From positions 2,542,001-2,606,000 of the forward strand of contig NZ_CP019428.1 of NCBI RefSeq assembly GCF_009834565.1: 64,000 nucleotides of DNA, read 5' to 3'. Source of the stretch: Pseudomonas sp. R76. GTDB lineage: Bacteria > Pseudomonadota > Gammaproteobacteria > Pseudomonadales > Pseudomonadaceae. Position numbers and translations under genes: made by a program. Below are positions 25,216-34,228 of this stretch, in pieces (the first letter of the stretch is position 1; every line of letters begins with the position of its first letter). Under the pieces are notes generated by a model. The model did no database searches. It was given only the letters and a program-made list of their open reading frames with translations, and had not been told where the DNA came from.

Positions 25216-26061
25216 ATGCAAGGACGTATGAAGTTAAAGCCGCTGGCCTATCTGTTGATCCCGCTCTTGGCGGCCTGTACCACACCCGACAGAACCCGCG
25301 AACCCGCCGTCTCTACTCAACCCCAGACGCAGCAGGCACTGCCGTTCGATAACTGCTCGGTGGGCTGCCCAAGCGGCGGCAGCCCGCTGACGCTGAACCG
25401 CCAGGCGTACACCCTGAACAACAATGGTTCGACCAAGTTTGCCAACTGGGTGTCGTACAAAATCACCAAGGACACACCCGCCAGCGGTCGCCCACGCGAC
25501 TGGCAGACCGACCCGGACATTCCCGCTGGCGAAACCCTCGACCCGGTGGATTACAACGGCGCGAATGTCGCGCTCAAAGTCGACCGCGGCCACCAGGCCA
25601 ACCTCGTGTCGATGGCCGGCGTTCCTGACTGGCACACCCTCAATTACCTGTCGAACATCACCCCGCAGAAGTCCGACCTCAACCAGGGGCCTTGGGCGCA
25701 CCTGGAAGACCAGGAACGCAACCTGAGCAAACAGGCAGGTATCGATCAGGTGTACGTCACCACCGGGCCGCTGTATGAGCATTTTGTCGGTACGCTTCCG
25801 GGGACGAACAAGGTGCACACCATTCCCAGTGGCTATTGGAAAATTATCTTCGTCGGCAGCTCACCTGAAAACGGTGTGTACGCCTCATTTGTGATGAATC
25901 AGGAAACGCCCAAGGGGGCGAATTTCTGTGACTATCAGGTGACGGTGAAGCAGATCGAAGAACGGTCGGGGCTGACGTTCTGGAGCAATTTGCCGCAACC
26001 GGTGCAGGTTGCGCTGAAGGCCAAGCAGGGCCAGTTGCCGAGCCGCATCGGCTGCAAGTAG
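25216..26061 (+). CDS. DNA/RNA non-specific endonuclease, lipoprotein
   Basis: A 281-aa secreted nuclease of the beta-beta-alpha-metal type. The active-site motif is VDRGHQANLV (catalytic His in DRGH), with a downstream Asn-containing helix (LNYLSNITPQKSDLNQGPW) binding Mg. The N-terminus has a lipoprotein signal (LLIPLLAAC, Cys about residue 21), so it is probably anchored in the outer membrane. ATG 25216 follows AAGGAG. Possible roles are nucleic-acid scavenging or degrading external DNA. No immunity gene is evident next to it. Confidence 0.88.
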   Translation: MQGRMKLKPLAYLLIPLLAACTTPDRTREPAVSTQPQTQQALPFDNCSVGCPSGGSPLTLNRQAYTLNNNGSTKFANWVSYKITKDTPASGRPRDWQTDPDIPAGETLDPVDYNGANVALKVDRGHQANLVSMAGVPDWHTLNYLSNITPQKSDLNQGPWAHLEDQERNLSKQAGIDQVYVTTGPLYEHFVGTLPGTNKVHTIPSGYWKIIFVGSSPENGVYASFVMNQETPKGANFCDYQVTVKQIEERSGLTFWSNLPQPVQVALKAKQGQLPSRIGCK

Positions 26062-26073
26062 CGGTAGACAAAG

Positions 26074-26111
26074 AGGCTTCAGCCGTCGATCTGCTCGGAC
26101 GGCTGAAGCCT
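26074..26111 (+). terminator. long hairpin after the nuclease gene
   Basis: A 14-bp perfect stem (AGGCTTCAGCCGTC and its complement) with a 10-nt loop, starting 13 bases after the stop. No T-tract follows, so termination may be weak, but the position fits a 3' end shared with the convergent glycosyltransferase pseudogene. Confidence 0.5.
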
Positions 26112-26153
26112 ATCGACGCCTGGACGGGGGGCCGCAAGGGCGTACAACTGTCG

Positions 26154-26812
26154 CTAAAAGCCTTTTCTAATCAATGTTTTTCCAAGGTTTCGGAACACTT
26201 CCTGATATTGTCTTTTCCAATTACGTTCCCAAAAGTCAACAGTGGCACCTGAACTTATATCGCTCGGGTTTATTTCTTCAGGTTGTTGTTGGCAGATCAT
26301 GGGAAGGCGCAATAGGCTTTAAAGTATTTAGAGTAAAGACTGTCTATGGCCAGGTCAGCGTACTTGAATGTCAGCAGTTTTTTGCACCCTGAGCTGTACA
26401 GTATATAAGCGTGAGTGCCTTTTGCCCGGCATCGGGTGATATTCAAGTTCCACGTGAGCCACATAGTGCCCAGCGTGACACCCAGGTAAAACAGTTCAGG
26501 CTGCCGGGAGGACAAAAAATGGTTGATGCGTTGCACCGTCGAGTGTTTAACCCCTACCAGCGTGGCGTCATCTTCCAGGATCAGAACGTTTTTGTACCCG
26601 CGCTCAAGCGCCAACGCCGCACAGGCCTGATGAGAAGTAAAGCATCCGCGTTCAGGGTTAATATCTCGTTTTGCACTATAAAACTCGATATTCAAATTGC
26701 AGTCTGCGAATTCTCGTTGAATTAAGTTGCGACGGTCTTCGCGCTCTTCAAGACTGATGCACAGTACACCGTCCACGTGTAATGTTCCGAGAGATGACAT
26801 GGTAGCGATCAC
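26154..26812 (-). pseudogene. glycosyltransferase family 25 (LPS/glycan) gene with a single frameshift
   Basis: The first 171 codons (26812-26297) show GT25 features: CISLEEREDRRNLI, GCFTSHQACAALALERG and the metal-binding LILEDDA. They stop at TGA just after AYCAFP. Shifting one base restores a reading (MICQQQPEEINPSDISS... to KGF, TAG at 26154) that looks like the natural GT25 C-terminus. One missing C in the CCC run near 26300 explains it. GC content is clearly lower than around it, suggesting horizontal origin. Start could be GTG 26812 or ATG 26800. It may be a true mutation, phase variation or a sequencing error. Confidence 0.75.
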
Positions 26813-26955
26813 TGCCTTTTAAACTTATAAGGTGGGTCAGCGATCAATGCTATGGTTTGAAGAAGTCATCGTATGTAGGAAGGTTCGCAAGAGCTGTCGA
26901 CAACTTTTGTGGGTGTTTTCCTGTGCCTCTACGCTTACCCGGTGTTGTATTCGGG

Positions 26956-27285
26956 TTATCGCCGGCCGCTTTCCCGAGCCTGCCTGAGCAGGTCCCGTGC
27001 TGCATCCGCACGCAATAGCAGGGTCATTTGCCGCTCGTCGATGATGATTTCCGCCACGATCAATCCGCAAATCAGCGGCGCGGTCACCAGCCAATGGCAG
27101 TAGCACTGGGTGACGACCGACACACAAACGCCCAACACCCACAACGCCAGCACCCACTTGGGCGCGCGTTGCTGCAGCGGCACCCAGAAGCGCTGCAGTT
27201 TCTTCAGTCGCACGGTATGCAGCCTCAACGCGTCTTCAAGGCTGGCCAAGTAGGCGTTGGCGAAGGAGGGTGGTGCGGTTGACAT
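26956..27285 (-). CDS. small membrane protein of unknown function
   Basis: 109 aa. The N-terminal half is soluble and basic (LHTVRLKKLQRFWVPLQQR), then two close hydrophobic segments (WVLALWVLGVCVSVVTQC and LVTAPLICGLIVAEII) form a hairpin, then a charged tail (LLLRADAARDLLRQARESG). I do not recognise the family. It precedes another small ORF and a two-component system on the same strand. Confidence 0.6.
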   Translation of the reverse strand: MSTAPPSFANAYLASLEDALRLHTVRLKKLQRFWVPLQQRAPKWVLALWVLGVCVSVVTQCYCHWLVTAPLICGLIVAEIIIDERQMTLLLRADAARDLLRQARESGRR

Positions 27286-27306
27286 AGGTCCGGCCCACGT
27301 AGGTTG

Positions 27307-27498
27307 CTAAACGATTCGGGCGCGCTTGGGCAGCGTGCTTCCCAGCCAGGTCAGGTTGATGTGTTCAACTTCTACCCAGTGCTCGCCGGCAGGCTGTTCA
27401 GCACAGCTCTTGAATGCCCGGCACACGCCTTGGGTATCCAGCAAAGCAAAGTGTCGATAACGGGGGGCTCGCTTGAACCACTGAGGAAAAATGCGCAT
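27307..27498 (-). CDS. small hypothetical protein
   Basis: 63 aa, MRIFPQWFKRAPRYRHFALLD at its start, and a WVEVEHINLTWLG segment later. The composition looks like a small folded cytosolic protein rather than random coding. It lies 17 bp beyond the histidine kinase stop on the same strand, and may be co-transcribed with the kinase. Function unknown. Confidence 0.5.
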   Translation of the reverse strand: MRIFPQWFKRAPRYRHFALLDTQGVCRAFKSCAEQPAGEHWVEVEHINLTWLGSTLPKRARIV

Positions 27499-27515
27499 CG
27501 CGGTCTCTGGTTAAA

Positions 27516-28577
27516 TCACACAGGCCAGCTGAGTTCGAACAGCGTTCCGCCGTTGTCCATTCGGCGGCAGGTCACGGCCCCGCCATGGGCGAGGGCAATC
27601 GCGCGCACCACCGCCAGGCCCAGGCCGCTGCCACCCTGGGCGCGGGAGCGGGAGTTTTCGCCGCGCTGGAAGGCCTCGAACATATGCTTGGCGAAACCCT
27701 CGTCGATACCGGGGCCGTCATCGCGCACGCGCAGGTAGTTGATGGCATCGCGTGTACTCAGGTGCACGACAACGTTCCCCGGTGTCGCATGCCTGCGGAT
27801 ATTGTCCAGCAGCGCCAACAACGCTTGGCGGATCCTGGCCGGGTCGCAGCGCATCGTGCGGCGTTGCAGGTCCAGCTGCAGCACGAAGCCGGCGTCCACC
27901 AGGCTCGGTTCGAACAGCCGCACAGCGTCTTCAATGCTGGCGGCCAAGTCGGCTTCCTGCAGATTGAGTTCCAGGTAGCCGCTGTCAGCCAGGCCGACCA
28001 CGCGCAAATCCTCGATCACCCGCGTCAAGCCTTCCACCTGGCCCAACAGGCTGTAGAACTGGGCGGTGTCCGGCTCGAATACACCTTCGGCGAGCCCTTG
28101 CAGACGCCCGCGCAGGATGGTCAGGGGCGTGCGCAGTTCATGGGCGATCGCCGCATTCCAGAACGCCTGTTCTTGCGCCATGCGCTGCAAGCGTTTGGCC
28201 ATGCTGTTGAAGTCGTCAACCAGGATAGCCGCTTCACCGATGGACTGGTCACCGGCCACGGCCTGCACATCCAGGTCGCCGTCGGCCAGTTTGCGCAGGT
28301 TTTCGGCCACCGAGTTCAGCGGCATGAGGATCCGTCGCGACAGCTTCATCGCGACGATGGAGCCCACCGCCAGGCTCACGCAGGTGGTCAGGCCCATCCA
28401 CATCCACTCAATGTTGGCCGGCAGCCATTCATTCACTTCTTCGTCGGTGAGCGGCCAGTATCTCCACAACAATGCATAGAAAATATACGAGCCGATCACT
28501 GCCAACGCGATCACGCACAACACCACGGCAGACATGGACAGGATGATCTGGCGGCTCAAGCCGTTGAGCATTTTCAC
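27516..28577 (-). CDS. sensor histidine kinase (BaeS-like)
   Basis: 353 aa from GTG 28577, overlapping the regulator stop by 4 bp (GTGA). Two membrane helices flank a short periplasmic part (YALLWRYWPLTDEEVNEWLPANIEW). A HAMP linker, a HisKA domain with phospho-His in AHELRTPLT, and a HATPase domain with LLDNIRRHA, DDGPGID and GGSGLGLAVV follow. The tiny sensor region fits envelope-stress or membrane-disturbing signals, but the stimulus is unknown. ATG 28571 is an alternative start. Confidence 0.9.
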   Translation of the reverse strand: MKMLNGLSRQIILSMSAVVLCVIALAVIGSYIFYALLWRYWPLTDEEVNEWLPANIEWMWMGLTTCVSLAVGSIVAMKLSRRILMPLNSVAENLRKLADGDLDVQAVAGDQSIGEAAILVDDFNSMAKRLQRMAQEQAFWNAAIAHELRTPLTILRGRLQGLAEGVFEPDTAQFYSLLGQVEGLTRVIEDLRVVGLADSGYLELNLQEADLAASIEDAVRLFEPSLVDAGFVLQLDLQRRTMRCDPARIRQALLALLDNIRRHATPGNVVVHLSTRDAINYLRVRDDGPGIDEGFAKHMFEAFQRGENSRSRAQGGSGLGLAVVRAIALAHGGAVTCRRMDNGGTLFELSWPV

Positions 28578-29323
28578 GAGGCACTTCCAAACCGGTAGCC
28601 GACGCCGCGGATGCTGGTCGGCACGCCCTGCAACCCCAACTCTTCGATCTTGCGGCGCAATTTGCTGATATGGCTGTCGACCGTGCGTTCCAGGCTGTCG
28701 CTTTCCGGGCAACATTGGGCCAGCAGCTCGCCACGGGTAAACACGCGTTTGGGCGCCTTGGCCAACTGGGCGAGTAACCTGAACTCGGTGACGGTCAACG
28801 CCAGCGGGACTTTTTCGCCGGCGATCATCACCGAGACTTCGTAGCTTTCCAGGTCGATATCAAACGCATCCACGCGCAGCACCGTGGGGCTGGCGCGGTA
28901 GCTGTAATCAAGGGAGCGGCGCAGCACCGCCTGGGTGCGGGCCACCACTTCGGCCGGGTTGAACGGTTTGACGATGTAGTCATCGGCGCCGATGCGCAGG
29001 CCCATCAACTTGTCCATGTCCTGGTCCTGCGCGGTCAGCATGATCACCGGCGTGTTGCCGCGATGGCGCACTTCGGCCAACACCTGCCAGCCATCCACGT
29101 GCGGCATCAGCACATCCAGCAGCAGCAAGTCCGGCTTGAGCGCCAGGTGCATGTCCAGGGCGCGTCGGCCGTCGATGGCGTGGGCAGTGCGAAAGCCGCT
29201 GCGCTTGAGGTAGGCAAGCAGAATATCGGCGATCTCTGGCTCGTCTTCCGCAATCAGCACGAGCGCCTGGGTGTCCCGGGAGTTGTCCGGTCGGGGCAGC
29301 GATGCAGCGGGGAAGTCATTCAT
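28574..29323 (-). CDS. OmpR-family response regulator (BaeR-like)
   Basis: 249 aa. The receiver domain has acidic residues in IAEDEPEIADIL, phospho-Asp in LLLLDVLMPHVDG and Lys in IVKPF. The winged-helix domain is C-terminal (LTVTEFRLLAQLAKAPKRVFTRGELL, RTVDSHISKLRRKIE). ATG 29323 is chosen; a TTG at 29338 is possible. It forms a two-component pair with the overlapping kinase gene. Targets are unknown. Confidence 0.9.
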   Translation of the reverse strand: MNDFPAASLPRPDNSRDTQALVLIAEDEPEIADILLAYLKRSGFRTAHAIDGRRALDMHLALKPDLLLLDVLMPHVDGWQVLAEVRHRGNTPVIMLTAQDQDMDKLMGLRIGADDYIVKPFNPAEVVARTQAVLRRSLDYSYRASPTVLRVDAFDIDLESYEVSVMIAGEKVPLALTVTEFRLLAQLAKAPKRVFTRGELLAQCCPESDSLERTVDSHISKLRRKIEELGLQGVPTSIRGVGYRFGSAS

Positions 29324-29573
29324 AGTGGCGAGGTCCAAGGGCCTTGGGCGTGAGTGATTATGCGCACGGACAATGCGCTTTCGTGGGAGGTTTTATGGAG
29401 AAACGATGGAGGCGGGCGAAAATATTGGCCCGGCGCGATCATTTCAGCGAGCGCAGGCGTGGATTGACGGAAAATACATAAAAGTCCAATATGGAATAAT
29501 AAGTACAAAAAATCTTTGCCGTTCCCTTTCTTCACTTCTTGCCAAACCAACAACAACTTGCGAGACAACGATC

Positions 29574-30350
29574 ATGAAGAAACACACGCTCATTTCCGCT
29601 CTGGCCCTGAGCCTGATTGCGTCCAGCCACGTGCTGGCTGCCGACAAACCCCTGCGCATCGGCATCGAGGCGGCTTACCCGCCGTTCGCCTCCAAGACGC
29701 AGGATGGCAAGATCGAAGGGTTCGACTACGACATCGGCAACGCCTTGTGCGCGCAGATGAAGGCCAAGTGCGTGTGGGTAGAAGGTGAGTTCGACGGCCT
29801 GATTCCTTCCCTCAAGGTCAAGAAAATCGACATGGCGTTGTCGTCCATGACCATCAACGAAGACCGCAAGAAGTCAGTGGACTTCACCCACAAGTATTAC
29901 TTCACCTCGTCGCGCCTGGTGATGAAGGACGGCGCCGTTGTGGATGACCAATACGCCAGCCTCAAAGGCAAGGCCGTCGGTGTGCAGCGGGCCACCACCA
30001 CCGATCGCTATGCCACCGAGGTGTTCGAGCCCAAGGGCATCAACGTCAAGCGCTACAGCAATAACGAAGAAATCTACATGGACTTGGCGTCAGGGCGCCT
30101 GGACGCGATTTTTGCCGACACCATCCCGCTGAGCGACTTCCTGTCCATGCCTCGCGGCAAGGGCTACGCCTTTGTAGGCCCGGAGCTCAAAGACCCGAAA
30201 TACGTGGGCGAGGGCGCCGGGATCGCGGTGCGCAAGGGTAATACCGCGTTGGTCGACAAGTTGAATGCAGCCATCGACGGCATCCGGGCGAGTGGCGAGT
30301 ACCAGAAGATTTCACAGCAGTACTTCAAGTCCGACATCTACGGCGACTGA
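29574..30350 (+). CDS. basic amino-acid ABC substrate-binding protein (LAO/ArgT-like)
   Basis: A 258-aa periplasmic protein with a Sec signal peptide ending at VLAADKP. SBP_bac_3 features are [45 protein letters not shown] and DRKKSVDFT, the pattern of lysine/arginine/ornithine binders. No permease or ATPase genes adjoin it. It is convergent with dauR. I recall an amino-acid binding protein gene also lying next to dauBAR in P. aeruginosa, so it probably binds D- or L-arginine/lysine for that pathway. Confidence 0.88.
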   Translation: MKKHTLISALALSLIASSHVLAADKPLRIGIEAAYPPFASKTQDGKIEGFDYDIGNALCAQMKAKCVWVEGEFDGLIPSLKVKKIDMALSSMTINEDRKKSVDFTHKYYFTSSRLVMKDGAVVDDQYASLKGKAVGVQRATTTDRYATEVFEPKGINVKRYSNNEEIYMDLASGRLDAIFADTIPLSDFLSMPRGKGYAFVGPELKDPKYVGEGAGIAVRKGNTALVDKLNAAIDGIRASGEYQKISQQYFKSDIYGD

Positions 30351-30366
30351 TGCTGAATGAGGTCTA

Positions 30367-30455
30367 TGTGGGAGCTGGCTTGCCTGCGATAGCTATCTGT
30401 CAGTCAACTATTCATTGCCTGAAACACCGCTATCGCAGGCAAGCCAGCTCCCACA
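30367..30455. repeat. REP inverted pair, 'TGGCTTGCCTGCGAT' type
   Basis: Inverted REP copies between the convergent binding-protein and dauR genes, likely a shared transcript end. Confidence 0.85.
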
Positions 30456-30486
30456 GTTGATCGATGGTGTTTCGAAGATTATCTGC

Positions 30487-31112
30487 TCAGCCCTTCAATT
30501 CCTTCAGGTGCTTGTACACCGTCGCCCGCCCCATCCCCAGCACATTCGCCACATAGTTCGAGGCGCTCTTGCCCTTGAACGCACCTTCGGCATGCAACGC
30601 CAGCACCAGCTCGCGCTTGTGGTCTCGGGTCAGCAGGTTCAGGCTCAACTGGCGCTCGCGCATCCACGCATGCAAAAAGGTGTTGATGCGCTCCTGCCAA
30701 TCATCGCGAAACAGCGAGTCCGGTTGCGGGATCAGCTTGCTGGGCGACAGAAACAGGTCGAGCGCCGCCTTGGCATTTTCGAACAGCGAGATATTCAGGT
30801 TGATGCACAGCACCGCCAGCCGGTGACCTGTGTGGTCGTGGAGCACGGTGCTCAGGCTGCGAATTTTCTGGCCGTCCCAATTGAGCTTTTCGTACGGGCC
30901 GATATTCACTTCGCTGACGTCATCACTGACCATGTCCTCAAGTGCCGAGTCGTCACCGATGGCGCGTTTGGACAGGTTGTTGGCGATGTAATCGACTTTC
31001 TGTGTGCGCAAGTCATGCAGCACCACTTCGGCGTGGGGGAAGAATAGCGTGGCGATCGCATCGGCAATCGCCCGAAAATTCTGCATGACCTTGTCGTGTT
31101 CGGCGGTGTTCA

Positions 31113-31113
<1 letters not shown>
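30487..31113 (-). CDS. dauR: DauR-type transcriptional regulator (YheO-like PAS + HTH)
   Basis: 208 aa. A YheO-like PAS domain (about 1-120, FFPHAEVVLHDL...GPYEKLNWDGQKIRSLSTVL) is followed by a C-terminal helix-turn-helix (GKSASNYVANVLGMGRATVYKHLKELKG). P. aeruginosa DauR is the arginine-responsive repressor of dauBAR, and the gene order dauB-dauA-dauR here is identical. Its start overlaps the dauA stop by 1 bp. A likely binding site is the palindrome at 33242-33254 before dauB. Confidence 0.88.
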
Positions 31114-32267
<1,154 letters not shown>

Positions 32268-33215
32268 TTAGCGCTGGATGTGATAGATGGCGTTGGCCAG
32301 TGCAATGTCTTCCAGGCCTAATCCGATGGAGCGGAAAAACACGTGGCGGTCATAGCTCGGGCGCTGAACCATGTCGCTGAGCAACTCGGGCAGGTCGCCG
32401 ACCACCGCGCGCTTGTCCCAGCCATGCTGCTGCGCGGCGATCAGCATTTCACCGGCTGCGTCCGGGGTGGTCTGGCGATAGTCGCAGAATACATGCATGT
32501 GCTTGAGGCTTGCGGGCGGCACTTCATGGGCGCGCGGCGCGTTGGTGCTGATGGACGTGATCAGTGCGGGTTGGCTCAGGCGCATCGGGTCGATCACCGG
32601 GCTTGCCGACGAGGTGCAGAGCAGGATGACGTCTGCATCTTGCACCGCAGCATCGCAGGTCTCGGCCAGGCTCAGGCGTGGGTCCAGGCCATCGAGGTGG
32701 GCGAGGGTGCCTGCGCTGGCGCGGCCAAGGCTTGGCGAATAAAGACGGATGCTTTGCCAATCGCGCAGGTTCTGCACATAGCGCAGGTGCGCCTGCGCGA
32801 CCTTGCCGCTGCCGATAATCGCCAGGCGCCGGGCGGCTCCCGGTGCCAGGGCATCCACGGCCAACGCCGTAGTCGCGGCCGTGCGCGCAGTGGTCAGCTC
32901 AGCGGCATCGCAGAGCAACAACGGTTGGCCGGTGCGCATCGACATCAACAGCGTCCACGCGGTCACCAGCGGCCCTTGCTCGCGCACGATGTAAGGCGAG
33001 GTCTTGATGCCGTACACCTCATCTTCCGCCAGCACGCCCAGGTAATTGATAAAGTCGCCGGCGCCTTGCGGGAACTCCACCAACTGCTGCGCCGGCTGCA
33101 CCGCCTGCCCGGCCGCCAGGTCGCGAAACAGCTTGTGCAGGATGTGGGGCACATCGACCTGGGCGAGTAATTCACGGGCCTGGGCCTGGTTGATCACGTG
33201 GGGCGTGCTGGACAT
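32268..33215 (-). CDS. dauB: NAD(P)H-dependent anabolic L-arginine dehydrogenase (ornithine cyclodeaminase family)
   Basis: A 315-aa OCD/mu-crystallin-fold enzyme reducing 2-ketoarginine with ammonia to L-arginine. The Rossmann motif is LAIIGSGKVAQAHLRY, and KTSPYIVREQGPLVTAW is the substrate-side segment. It is first in dauBAR, 21 bp before dauA. The upstream region has a 13-bp palindrome (33242-33254) suited to DauR. The product 2-ketoarginine is also the AruI substrate, linking this locus to the operon at the start of the window. Confidence 0.93.
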   Translation of the reverse strand: MSSTPHVINQAQARELLAQVDVPHILHKLFRDLAAGQAVQPAQQLVEFPQGAGDFINYLGVLAEDEVYGIKTSPYIVREQGPLVTAWTLLMSMRTGQPLLLCDAAELTTARTAATTALAVDALAPGAARRLAIIGSGKVAQAHLRYVQNLRDWQSIRLYSPSLGRASAGTLAHLDGLDPRLSLAETCDAAVQDADVILLCTSSASPVIDPMRLSQPALITSISTNAPRAHEVPPASLKHMHVFCDYRQTTPDAAGEMLIAAQQHGWDKRAVVGDLPELLSDMVQRPSYDRHVFFRSIGLGLEDIALANAIYHIQR

Positions 33216-33232
33216 GGTTATCTCCGCAGATA

Positions 33233-33262
33233 AACTAATTTGTCCATTATGGACTTTTAGTT
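33233..33262 (-). promoter_or_regulatory. candidate DauR operator
   Basis: GTCCATTATGGAC (33242-33254) is a perfect palindrome around one T. It is flanked by AACTAA and TTAGTT, giving a near-symmetric 30-bp site 18-47 bp upstream of the dauB start. Position and symmetry fit a repressor site. Confidence 0.55.
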
Positions 33263-33306
33263 ATCTCAGGCAACGTCCAGGCGAAAAAAATCTGTGGCGC
33301 CGTTCA

Positions 33307-33443
33307 GATCGTTCCCACGCTCTGCGTGGGAATGCCTACTGGGACGCTCCGCGTCACGCCAGCCAGCGCACGTTTGCAGTTCTGCGTAAGAGTGACGCAG
33401 AGCGTCACGGGATGCATTCCCACGCGGGAGCGTGGGAACGATC
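33307..33443. repeat. composite palindromic repeat, 'GATCGTTCCCACGCTC' family, copy 1
   Basis: A 137-bp element bounded by inverted GATCGTTCCCACGC...GCGTGGGAACGATC ends with nested inner hairpins (GACGCTCCGCGTC-type). About 90% identical, in the same orientation, to 34080-34215. Confidence 0.8.
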
Positions 33444-33451
33444 TACCGTGT

Positions 33452-33754
33452 TTAGACCGGTGTTTTCGCGGGGTTCAGGCACTCGATCGAGCGGTCCACG
33501 GTGGTCTTGGCCATTTCCAGCAAATGCCACACGGCCAAGATCTTCGCCCGCTCGGGGCTTGGCAGCAGCTCGCTGCAATTGAGTGTTGTCGCCGACGCAC
33601 TGTCGAGCAAACTGGCGGTGTAGAGCAGGGCGTCTTCGAAGCTCAGGTCTTCGAGTTGAATACCTTGGGTTGGCAGGTAATGGTCAATGGCGCGATTGAA
33701 CGCGGCGCGGGCTTTGGCGGAACTGAGGGGCGGATCGGGGACGACTTTTCTCAT
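33452..33754 (-). CDS. DUF6124 (formerly DUF3077-like) family protein
   Basis: A 100-aa acidic, helical protein beginning MRKVVPDPPLS, the signature of a small family I know only from Pseudomonas, often in several copies per genome. ATG 33754 has a GTGGAG ribosome site; the upstream codons in the same frame are rejected. Function is unknown. It sits alone between two direct copies of a composite palindrome and behind a structured leader, suggesting an independently regulated cassette. Confidence 0.65.
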   Translation of the reverse strand: MRKVVPDPPLSSAKARAAFNRAIDHYLPTQGIQLEDLSFEDALLYTASLLDSASATTLNCSELLPSPERAKILAVWHLLEMAKTTVDRSIECLNPAKTPV

Positions 33755-33784
33755 GGTGTAACTCCACATGGTTGGAGCTGACAC

Positions 33785-33995
33785 CCGTCGCGACTAAACG
33801 TTGGGTGGCGGCTGTACGCAGGTTAGTCGACCGGTCACGTGGAAAACCGGCGCACCCGAAGGTGCCCTACGCACAGCCACCATGAAACTTCACGGAGAAC
33901 CATGCGCCACGTAAGACCCGAGCGACTAAACCCGATCACTGATGAGCAGTGACGGATCGCAGACTAGCCATCGATTCCAACAGGCACAAGGCGGC
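33785..33995 (-). ncRNA. candidate structured 5' leader of the DUF6124 gene
   Basis: Read on the minus strand, GTGGCTGTGCGTA (from 33881) pairs with TGCGTACAGCCGCCAC (to about 33805). Two hairpins lie inside: GGCACC-TTCG-GGTGCGCC with a UUCG tetraloop, and CCGGT...ACCGG. CGACTAA and TTTAGTCG can form a competing stem, and TTTAGTCGC occurs twice. A 29-codon ORF (ATG 33883, stop 33794; MVAVRRAPSGAPVF...) spans the structure. Such competing folds suggest a cis-regulatory RNA, but there is no proof. Confidence 0.45.
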
Positions 33996-34079
33996 AGGGA
34001 TTGTCTAGGAAACGTCCTGCAATTTAAAGAGACACGGCTTGCTGGCCCTTTACAAACCATGACTCAATACCACTAATCA

Positions 34080-34215
34080 GATCGTTCCCACGCTCTGCGT
34101 GGGAACGCCTCCTGGGACGCTCCGCGTCCCGCCAGCCAGCGCACGCTTCCAGTTCTGCGTACGGGTGACGCAGAGCGTCACGGGGGGCATTCCCACGCGG
34201 AGCGTGGGAACGATC
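34080..34215. repeat. composite palindromic repeat, 'GATCGTTCCCACGCTC' family, copy 2
   Basis: 136 bp with the same nested palindromic structure as 33307-33443. The two copies are direct repeats bracketing the DUF6124 gene and its leader. Confidence 0.8.
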
Positions 34216-34228
34216 TGCGACCCGCGCC

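Noticed and set aside
26174..26725. Small + strand ORFs in the low-GC region
   Set aside because: They are antisense to the GT25 gene, whose DxD-type and SH motifs are convincing even with the frameshift.
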